The notes beneath the pieces are model-generated. The model did no database searches. It saw only the letters and a list, made by a program, of their open reading frames with translations, and was not told where the DNA came from. A DNA stretch of 64,000 nt, taken from the NCBI GenBank assembly GCA_036262055.1, contig DATAJP010000002.1, forward strand, positions 640,177-704,176, written 5' to 3'. Below, piece after piece: positions 16,089 through 23,405 of the stretch. The position numbers and the translations under genes are program-made. This stretch comes from Ignavibacteria bacterium (GTDB lineage Bacteria > Bacteroidota > Ignavibacteria > Tepidaquicellales > Tepidaquicellaceae). The first letter of the stretch is position 1; each line of letters begins with the position of its first letter.

Positions 16089-16565
16089 ATGGCATACAGA
16101 ACAGGACTTGGATATGACGTTCATAAACTTGCAAAAAGGCGCAAACTTATTCTGGGTGGAGTTGAAATCCCGCATACGATGGGACTGGACGGGCATTCCG
16201 ATGCAGATGTTTTGCTTCATGCAATATGCGATGCAATACTGGGAGCGGCAGGGTTTGAGGACATAGGACATCAGTTTCCGAATACCGATGTAAAATATAA
16301 AAATATTTCGAGCTTAATTCTTTTAAAAGAATCATATAAACTTGTTAAGAAAAAATGGAAAGTTGAAAACATAGACTGCATGATAATTCTCGAAGAGCCG
16401 AAGATTTATAAATACGTTCCCGAAATGAAAAAAAATATTTCAAAGATTTTAAAAACAAAAAACATTTCCATCAAAGCAACTACATCCGAGGGACTCGGGT
16501 TTGTCGGACAAAAAAAGGGATGCGCTGCATATGCGACCGCGCTACTTAAAAACAACTCAAAGTAA
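16089..16565 (+). CDS. ispF: 2-C-methyl-D-erythritol 2,4-cyclodiphosphate synthase
   Basis: 158 residues, full length. It cyclises CDP-methylerythritol phosphate in the MEP pathway of isoprenoid synthesis. 'RTGLGYDVHKL' (metal-binding D10 and H12), 'GLDGHSDADVLLHAICDAILGA' and the C-terminal 'ATTSEGLGFVGQKKGCAAYA' are diagnostic. The ATG follows immediately after a family B repeat. Followed closely by a PAP2 phosphatase gene. Confidence 0.97.
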   Translation: MAYRTGLGYDVHKLAKRRKLILGGVEIPHTMGLDGHSDADVLLHAICDAILGAAGFEDIGHQFPNTDVKYKNISSLILLKESYKLVKKKWKVENIDCMIILEEPKIYKYVPEMKKNISKILKTKNISIKATTSEGLGFVGQKKGCAAYATALLKNNSK

Positions 16566-16576
16566 CTGATTAATTA

Positions 16577-17128
16577 ATGCTCGAATTTCTCAACTCAATA
16601 GATACTTCTGTATTTTATTTCATAAATAAGACTCTCGCCAATCCTGTAACGGATAAGCTGATGCCGTTCATTACGGAAAATAATCACTGGACAATTTTTT
16701 ATGTTATCATTTTACTCTATCTGTTAATTAAAGGCGGAGCAAAAGGACGTGTTGCGGTTATTCTTGTTCTGATTTTGATTTTTTTAACCGACCAGTCAAC
16801 TAATTTTCTTAAAGAATTTATCGGGCGGCTTCGTCCTTGTCAGGCATTGCCGGATGTTAATTTGTTAGTCGGATGCAATAGTCCGTATGGCTTGCCGTCA
16901 AATCATGCAGTAAATAATTTTGCTGCGGCAACTTTATTTTCTCATTTTTACCCAAACTTTACATTTGTTTTATATCTCACGGCATCGATTATGGCTCTTG
17001 CGCGCATATTCGTCGGAGTTCATTATCCGTTTGATGTTATTGCCGGTGCGGTATGGGGTTCAATAGTTGCTTTAATTTTAATCGCACTATGGAATTTAGT
17101 GAACTCAAAACTGAAGATTGTTAAATAG
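16577..17128 (+). CDS. PAP2-family membrane phosphatase
   Basis: 183 residues with five or six membrane helices. The three PAP2 motifs are present: 'KEFIGRLRP', 'LPSNHAVNNF' and 'RIFVGVHYPFDVIAGAVWG' (catalytic His residues in the last two). Proteins of this type dephosphorylate undecaprenyl diphosphate or phospholipid phosphates. Twelve bases after ispF and just before lnt, in an envelope/lipid context. Confidence 0.93.
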   Translation: MLEFLNSIDTSVFYFINKTLANPVTDKLMPFITENNHWTIFYVIILLYLLIKGGAKGRVAVILVLILIFLTDQSTNFLKEFIGRLRPCQALPDVNLLVGCNSPYGLPSNHAVNNFAAATLFSHFYPNFTFVLYLTASIMALARIFVGVHYPFDVIAGAVWGSIVALILIALWNLVNSKLKIVK

Positions 17129-17141
17129 AATTTAAATATAT

Positions 17142-17166
17142 GAGACGCAAAATTTTGCGTCTCTAC
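17142..17166. repeat. Palindrome of the RAYT-associated family (solo copy)
   Basis: A GAGACGCAAAA.TTTGCGTCTC palindrome plus TAC. It differs by one base from the copy at 50251-50275 that flanks the transposase gene. Located between the PAP2 gene and lnt. Confidence 0.85.
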
Positions 17167-17179
17167 CAAAAACGAATTT

Positions 17180-18898
17180 TTGAATTTAATAAATTTTTTT
17201 AAATCTCGTCCGTATTTACTTTGCATTCTTACGGGAATTTTATTCGGCATATCATTCCCTCCGCTTAATATATATCCCGCTGTATTTATTGCTGTTGCTC
17301 TTTATATATACATTTTGACTCAATGCGAAAGCTATAAACAGGTTATCAGGCGAACCTATATTTTGTTTTTTGTATTTGAGCTTATTGCAGTGTCGTGGAT
17401 TATGCTGAGCGCCTTTAATGAAGGCGCAGACTGGTTCATCGCAATCGGCGGGTTTTTCACGCTTATTATTCATCCGTTTTTATTTTATGTAATACCTTCG
17501 ATAGTTTTATTTTTCTTCTACCGAACCCTTAAAAAATATAATCATCAAACTCTTTTCATATTTATTTTTCCGTTTGTATGGGTTGGGTTTGAATATTTCC
17601 AGACACTCGGGCAGATAAATTTTCCGTGGCTTTTCCTTGCATATACGCAGACATATAATCTCAGTAAAATTCAGTTCATCGAAGTTACTGGAATGTTTGG
17701 TCTTTCATTTTGGATTTGTATCATAGGGTGTTTGCTTTATAAACTTTTATTTTTTATTTACAGCGGAAGAAAGAACACAGCTAAATTAATTATATTAATT
17801 TCTTTTATAGTAGTCATATACTTGCTTCCCGATTGTTTTAATTTTTTATTTATTAATAGAACGAGTTTATCAAATGTTGAACAAAACCCGATAAAAGAAG
17901 AAATTCAGGTAAGCATAATTCAGCCAAATGTTAATCCATGGAAGAAATGGGGCTCACAGATAAATCAAATCACCGAAGATTATGCGAACCAAATTCGTGA
18001 AGCCGCGTCACAAGAACCAAAACCGGATTTAATAATACTTCCCGAGACTGCTTTTCCATATTATTTACGGTATGATTATTATGATTCGCACTATAAAATA
18101 ATTCAGAATGTTGTTGACAGTATTGATATTCCTGTGCTTACTGGAACACCTGATTTGTTTGTTTATCCTGATGTTAACTCTGCTCCTCCCGATGCAAGAA
18201 CGCTCAACAGCAAAGGAGAGAAATATGATGTGTTTAATTCTGCTGTTTTAATTGAACCCGGCATGCATAAGGATTCATTGATGGTTCATAATAAAGCAAA
18301 GCTTGTGATTGCAAGTGAGCGAATGCCATATCAGGAAAAGCTTACTTTTCTTCAAGACATGATTAAATGGAGCGTGGGTCTGAGTTCGTTTCAGATGGGA
18401 CAGGATACAACCGTTTTCAGCATTATCGTACCAAGAGAAGCAGACACCGGTATTATAAGGACATTTGAAATGGATACTGTGTATAACTTTAATGCTGCTA
18501 TTTGTTATGAGTCGGTTTACCCCGAGTTTGTTGCAGATTATGTCCGCAAAGGATCGGAGTTCATTGTCATAATCACAAACGACGGTTGGTGGGGAAAGCT
18601 GTTTGGAGTTTATCAGCATAACCAATATGCCGTTCTTCGTGCAGTAGAAAACCGCAGATGGATTGCGCGTTGTGCTAATACAGGTATTTCCGATTTCATT
18701 TCTCCTTATGGGGACATGTTTGATGCAACAGAGGTTAATGTTAAAACAATTATCTCAAAAAAAATCGAAGCAAGAGATTTTCAAACTATATATACGATGT
18801 ATGGTGATATACTCGGAAGATTTAGCATGTATTCAATTGTTGTATTATTTCTTTTCTTTATGTTTCTTCGATTCAGACATAAGAATTCTCAAAACTAA
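17180..18898 (+). CDS. lnt: Apolipoprotein N-acyltransferase
   Basis: 572 residues. It adds the third acyl chain to lipoproteins in the inner membrane. The N-terminal 230 residues hold six or so helices ('GILFGISFPPLNIYPAVF' is typical), followed by a nitrilase-like periplasmic domain with 'DLIILPETAFPYYL' (catalytic Glu), 'VHNKAKLV' (Lys) and 'AAICYESVYPEF' (Cys). A last helix near the C-terminus completes the family layout. It begins with TTG at 17180; no ATG is available near the conserved N-terminus. Confidence 0.95.
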   Translation: MNLINFFKSRPYLLCILTGILFGISFPPLNIYPAVFIAVALYIYILTQCESYKQVIRRTYILFFVFELIAVSWIMLSAFNEGADWFIAIGGFFTLIIHPFLFYVIPSIVLFFFYRTLKKYNHQTLFIFIFPFVWVGFEYFQTLGQINFPWLFLAYTQTYNLSKIQFIEVTGMFGLSFWICIIGCLLYKLLFFIYSGRKNTAKLIILISFIVVIYLLPDCFNFLFINRTSLSNVEQNPIKEEIQVSIIQPNVNPWKKWGSQINQITEDYANQIREAASQEPKPDLIILPETAFPYYLRYDYYDSHYKIIQNVVDSIDIPVLTGTPDLFVYPDVNSAPPDARTLNSKGEKYDVFNSAVLIEPGMHKDSLMVHNKAKLVIASERMPYQEKLTFLQDMIKWSVGLSSFQMGQDTTVFSIIVPREADTGIIRTFEMDTVYNFNAAICYESVYPEFVADYVRKGSEFIVIITNDGWWGKLFGVYQHNQYAVLRAVENRRWIARCANTGISDFISPYGDMFDATEVNVKTIISKKIEARDFQTIYTMYGDILGRFSMYSIVVLFLFFMFLRFRHKNSQN

Positions 18899-18976
18899 TC
18901 ATAATTTTTAAACTTTAATTTTTAATCTGTTAATCCAATATTCTCTCATAATATTTTGGTAATTATTAATAATTAA

Positions 18977-20179
18977 TTGAAACGACCCAAACAAATTGTA
19001 GCGCTTGGCGGCGGAATGTTTTCCATGGAGCCGGAAAACGGTTTATTGGATAAGTATTTGCTTAACCTTGCTATGGTTGAGAAACCTAAAATCTGCTTTC
19101 TTGGAACCGCAAGCAATGACGGACAAGAATATATTGATTTGTTTTATAAATTTTTCCGGGAGCAGAACTGCATACCGACACATCTTCCTTTAGCTGAGAC
19201 AACGAAAACTTTAAAAGAGATTGAGAAGATTATTCTTGAACAGGATATTATTCACGTTGGCGGTGGCAACACAAAACTGATTATGGAAACATGGATGAAA
19301 TATGGTGTCGATAAAATTATGAAGAAAGCATGGCAGAGAGGCGTGATACTTTCGGGGATGAGCGCAGGCGCAATCTGCTGGTTTGAGGACGGAATTACAA
19401 ATCCTAATCCCGGTGAGCTTGACCGCCTTGAATGTGTCGGACTTCTCAAAGGAAGTTTTTGTCCGCACTATGATGACAGACCGGAATTGAGAGAGGTTTT
19501 TAAAAAATTAATTCTTGAAGATGTGATTGATGAAGGATATGGTGTTGAAGACGGTGCGGCACTGCATTTTGTAGATTCGAAACTGCTTCGCATAGTTGCA
19601 TCACGTCCCGGTAAGACGGCTTTCAAAGTTAAAAAAGTAAAGGATAAAATTGTCGAAGAGAAACTTGAATCGATTTATCTCGGGAAGGAATCCGATTTCA
19701 AATCTGTTTCAGTTGATAAAGCAAAGTATGACACAATAAAAACGACATACGAATTTATTTCCGTTATAAACTCTCATGATGCAAAAAAGATTATCGAGAT
19801 GATTACCGATGACCATTCATTCATCGATTCAATGGGAACGATTGCAAAAGGAAAAGATACTCTACTGAAGGCATGGAAAGGTTACTTTGACTGGTTCCCT
19901 GATTATAAAATAACACTCGAGCATACTTATGTCGATGATACTTCGATTGCAATTTTCGGCAAGGCAAGCGGAACGTTTGATGTTAACGGAAAGCTGTTGA
20001 AAGAAAACCGTTTTGAAATGCCTGCTGCATGGCGTGCAGAAGTAATTGAGGGAAAAATTTCCTTATGGCAGGTGTATGCGGATAATCATCCCGTTTGGCA
20101 AATCATCGAGCGCAATGAACGCGAACCCGACGGCGAAATTCTGACCAAAATAAAATTGCTTTCTGCAATTGAGCATTAA
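18977..20179 (+). CDS. Peptidase S51-like protein fused to a SnoaL-like domain
   Basis: 400 residues with a TTG start. Residues 1-235 are a dipeptidase E/cyanophycinase-type S51 peptidase: 'IVALGGGMFS', 'IIHVGGGNTK', 'ILSGMSAGAICWFEDG' (nucleophile S129) and 'GSFCPHYDDRPE' (H164). Residues about 255-385 look like a SnoaL/NTF2-like alpha+beta domain ('FISVINSHDAKKIIEMITDDHSFIDSMG', 'FEMPAAWRAEVIEGKISLWQVYAD'). The first domain should cleave Asp-containing dipeptides or act as a hydrolase on related substrates. The attached NTF2-like domain is unusual. The GH57 operon begins 11 bases downstream, so co-transcription is possible. Confidence 0.85.
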   Translation: MKRPKQIVALGGGMFSMEPENGLLDKYLLNLAMVEKPKICFLGTASNDGQEYIDLFYKFFREQNCIPTHLPLAETTKTLKEIEKIILEQDIIHVGGGNTKLIMETWMKYGVDKIMKKAWQRGVILSGMSAGAICWFEDGITNPNPGELDRLECVGLLKGSFCPHYDDRPELREVFKKLILEDVIDEGYGVEDGAALHFVDSKLLRIVASRPGKTAFKVKKVKDKIVEEKLESIYLGKESDFKSVSVDKAKYDTIKTTYEFISVINSHDAKKIIEMITDDHSFIDSMGTIAKGKDTLLKAWKGYFDWFPDYKITLEHTYVDDTSIAIFGKASGTFDVNGKLLKENRFEMPAAWRAEVIEGKISLWQVYADNHPVWQIIERNEREPDGEILTKIKLLSAIEH

Positions 20180-20190
20180 TTAAAAATTAA

Positions 20191-21726
20191 ATGAGTGCAA
20201 AAAAATATCTGTGCATACACGGTCATTTTTATCAGCCGCCTCGCGAGGATGCATGGACAAACGAAATAAGCCCCCAGCCATCCGCAGCGCCTTTTCACGA
20301 CTGGAACGAAAGAATTTTTCAGGAATGTTATAAACCAAACGCACACGCAGTAATTGTGGATGACTCCGATAACGTAATTACTAAAGTTAACAACTACGAA
20401 TATCTCAGCTTTAATTTTGGTTCGACTCTTATTCACTGGATAAAAAAAATTCATCCCAAAACATATCAATTAATAATAGATGCCGATAAAATAAGCGTTA
20501 TAAAACGCAAAGGGCACGGTAATGCAATCGCGATGGTGTATAATCACATCATTATGCCGCTTGCAAATGAACGCGACAAAATAACACAGATAAAATGGGG
20601 AATTGAAGATTTTAAATTTCACTTTAACCGCGAGCCGGAGGCAATATGGCTTTCAGAAACTGCATGCAATCAGGCGACTGTTGAAGCTTTAATTAATGAG
20701 AATATAAAATACATTATTCTTGACCCTTCGCAGGCAGAAAAAACCAGAAAAGCAAAGCGTGGCAAGTGGAAAGATGTAAGCAACGGTAGTATAAATTCCA
20801 AGATTGCATATCGTTGTTATTCGGAAAAACTAAAAAATAAATTCATAAACATTTTTTTCTATGACGGACCGCTTTCACGAAACATTGCATTCGATGACCA
20901 TATATATGATGCAACAAAGCTTGCAAACAGAATTATGCAGAATGTTGATGCTAAATGCAAAACAGACCAGCTTATTTCAAGTGCAATAGACGGTGAGACC
21001 TTCGGTCATCATAAAAATTTTGCTGAAAGAACTCTTGCATATTTGTTTTATGAACTTGCGCAGAGGTCAGGATTAACAGTTACAAATTTCGGTGAGTATC
21101 TTGAAAACCATCCTTCAGAGTATGAAGTAAAAATTAAAACAGGTCGCGACGGTGAGGGAACTTCGTGGAGCTGTATGCACGGTGTCGGAAGATGGAAAGA
21201 AGACTGCGGATGCTCGGGAGGGGGAATAAATGGATGGAATCAGGAATGGCGCTCGCCTTTACGTGACGCATTGAACTGGCTGCGTGACAAGATTGCAAAA
21301 ATTTATGAAGATGCGGGAAGTCACTTTTTAAAAGATGTATGGAATGCGAGGAACGATTACATAAAAGTTATTTTAACCCCTGATTTAAAGACCGGCTCTG
21401 AGTTTTTTTATCATAATGCGAAAAGGTATCTGAGTTCGGAAGAATCTGAGTTTTGCATTAAACTTCTTGAGATGCAAAGATATGGTTTACTGATGTTCAC
21501 AAGCTGCGGATGGTTTTTTGCGGACATTTCAGGAATAGAAACGATTCAAATACTTCAATATGCTGCTCGAGCGATTGAAATTGCTTATGAAGTTTCGGGG
21601 AAAAATTTGGAGAATCAATTTTTGGAAAAGATTGCTGAAGCAAAGAGCAACAAACCCGAAGAAAAAAACGGACGTGAAATTTATCTGAAGCATTTCGCTA
21701 AACGAGTTCCTGATTTTCATAACTAA
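20191..21726 (+). CDS. Glycoside hydrolase family 57 protein (DUF3536 type)
   Basis: 511 residues. GH57 enzymes act on alpha-glucans (amylase, glucanotransferase or branching activity). 'IHGHFYQPPRED' opens the catalytic barrel; 'AIWLSETACN' (E156) and 'SSAIDGETFGHH' (D267) fit the catalytic pair. The C-terminal part, with a Cys-rich 'CMHGVGRWKEDCGCSGG' segment, is the DUF3536 extension. It heads a set with malQ and the dikinase fusion, pointing to storage-polysaccharide turnover in the cytoplasm. The precise activity cannot be read from the sequence. Confidence 0.9.
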   Translation: MSAKKYLCIHGHFYQPPREDAWTNEISPQPSAAPFHDWNERIFQECYKPNAHAVIVDDSDNVITKVNNYEYLSFNFGSTLIHWIKKIHPKTYQLIIDADKISVIKRKGHGNAIAMVYNHIIMPLANERDKITQIKWGIEDFKFHFNREPEAIWLSETACNQATVEALINENIKYIILDPSQAEKTRKAKRGKWKDVSNGSINSKIAYRCYSEKLKNKFINIFFYDGPLSRNIAFDDHIYDATKLANRIMQNVDAKCKTDQLISSAIDGETFGHHKNFAERTLAYLFYELAQRSGLTVTNFGEYLENHPSEYEVKIKTGRDGEGTSWSCMHGVGRWKEDCGCSGGGINGWNQEWRSPLRDALNWLRDKIAKIYEDAGSHFLKDVWNARNDYIKVILTPDLKTGSEFFYHNAKRYLSSEESEFCIKLLEMQRYGLLMFTSCGWFFADISGIETIQILQYAARAIEIAYEVSGKNLENQFLEKIAEAKSNKPEEKNGREIYLKHFAKRVPDFHN

Positions 21727-21741
21727 ATTATTTATTATCGA

Positions 21742-21770
21742 AGTCATTTCCGTGCAGACGGGAATCCCCG
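21742..21770. repeat. GTCATTCC-type palindromic repeat (copy 1)
   Basis: GTCATTTCCGTGCAGACGGGAATCC forms a short hairpin (CCGT/ACGG region) in the gap between the GH57 gene and malQ. Related copies are at 60624-60651 and 62742-62775. Confidence 0.65.
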
Positions 21771-21776
21771 GTTGAA

Positions 21777-23405
21777 ATGGATTACAGTTATTTATTAAAT
21801 ACTCATACCGCCGACAAATGGCAACGAATCGGAATCAACCGCCGCGCAGGAGTATGCGCGCCTCTTTTTCATATTTATTCACAACAAAGCATAGGGATTG
21901 GTGATTTTTCAGATTTGAAACGACTTGTTGACTGGTGCAACATAACGGGTCAGACAATAATCCAGCTTTTACCTTTAAACGAACTCAGCCACGATTTCTC
22001 TCCATATAATTCCATCAGTACATTTGCGCTTGAACCTTGCTATGTTTCTCTCAGACATCTCAGAAGAGTTGAAATAAAAAGTTATGCAGATAACATTGCA
22101 AAGCTGAAAAAAAAATTCCCTGCTGGAGAAAAAAGAGTTAACTATGAAATTAAAGATGCAAAGTTAAAGCTTTTAAGAAAAATTTTCTTGAAGCTTAAGA
22201 ATTTTAACTCAAGAAATTATAACAAATTTATCAGGACAAATATTTATTGGCTAAAAAGTTATGCTGCATTTAAGATTTTAAAACAAAAATCGGGTGATAA
22301 AGACTGGAGCAATTGGAATGAAATAAATAAAAATTTTTCTGAAGAACTCATAAAGAAAACCGAAGAAAAAAATAAAAAAGAATTTGAATTTTACTACTGG
22401 CTTCAGTGGCAGTTATATGAACAGCTCAAATCTGCAAGGCGATATGCAAACAGAAACAATGTTTTGCTTTTAGGCGATTTGCCATTTCTTGTTGCGCGTG
22501 ACAGCGTCGATGTATGGTCACAACAAAATTTTTTTATACTGAACAAACAAGCCGGTGCTCCTCCTGACATGTATTTTGCCAAAGGACAAAAGTGGGGTAT
22601 GCCGCCTTATGATTGGGGCAACATAGCAACCGATAACTGGGCATATATAAAAAACCGCCTTAAGTATGCGGAAAATTTTTATGATATGTTCCGAATTGAC
22701 CATTTTGTGGGGTTGTTCAGATTATGGACATTATCTTATGAAGAGAATAAGTTGAAAAAAACCGGGGGTTCATTTGAACCCCAACAAGAAAATCTCTGGG
22801 AAACTCACGGAAGAACAATTATTTCCGAAATGAACTCTGCGACGGATATGCTTCCATGCGCGGAAGATTTGGGAACGGTGCCTCAGTGTTCATACACTGT
22901 TTTAAAAGAATTTGGAATTCCCGGAATCGATGTTCAGAGATGGAACAAGGTTTATCATGACGGATTTCACTTTAAAAATCCTCTCGAATACAGAACAAAT
23001 TCCATTGCAACGGTCTCGACACATGATTCGAGCTTTCTGCCTGTGTGGTGGAAGTATGAAGCGGGATATATTGATAAGCTTGAAAGAAAATTTTTTTTAA
23101 ATTTTCTTGGTTTAAATGAAGATCAGTTTGATACAGGATTTATTTATTGTGCATTGCAAAAAGTTATGGAAGCGGCTTCCATATTCAGCATTCAACTTTT
23201 ACCTGAGTATCTTTATCTCGATGAAAATATTTTAGAAAAATATTCAGACTGGACTTACAGAATTAATTTTCCGGGATATGTAAGTCAGGATAATTGGTCA
23301 ATTACTTCTCCTTGTTCACTCGAAGCTTTAAAAAGACTTGAGATAAACGATACTATTTTGAAAATTGTAAAAGAGAATAATAGATATGTAACGAAAGATG
23401 AATAA
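21777..23405 (+). CDS. malQ: 4-alpha-glucanotransferase
   Basis: 542 residues, family GH77. It transfers alpha-1,4-glucan segments between chains. 'RRAGVCAPLFHIYSQQSIGIGDFSDLKRLVDW', 'GDLPFLVARDSVDVW', 'FRIDHFVGLFRLW' (nucleophile Asp), 'PCAEDLGTVP' (acid Glu) and 'VSTHDSSFLPVWW' follow the GH77 motif order. The last codons overlap the next gene by eight bases, so the two are translationally coupled. Confidence 0.94.
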   Translation: MDYSYLLNTHTADKWQRIGINRRAGVCAPLFHIYSQQSIGIGDFSDLKRLVDWCNITGQTIIQLLPLNELSHDFSPYNSISTFALEPCYVSLRHLRRVEIKSYADNIAKLKKKFPAGEKRVNYEIKDAKLKLLRKIFLKLKNFNSRNYNKFIRTNIYWLKSYAAFKILKQKSGDKDWSNWNEINKNFSEELIKKTEEKNKKEFEFYYWLQWQLYEQLKSARRYANRNNVLLLGDLPFLVARDSVDVWSQQNFFILNKQAGAPPDMYFAKGQKWGMPPYDWGNIATDNWAYIKNRLKYAENFYDMFRIDHFVGLFRLWTLSYEENKLKKTGGSFEPQQENLWETHGRTIISEMNSATDMLPCAEDLGTVPQCSYTVLKEFGIPGIDVQRWNKVYHDGFHFKNPLEYRTNSIATVSTHDSSFLPVWWKYEAGYIDKLERKFFLNFLGLNEDQFDTGFIYCALQKVMEAASIFSIQLLPEYLYLDENILEKYSDWTYRINFPGYVSQDNWSITSPCSLEALKRLEINDTILKIVKENNRYVTKDE

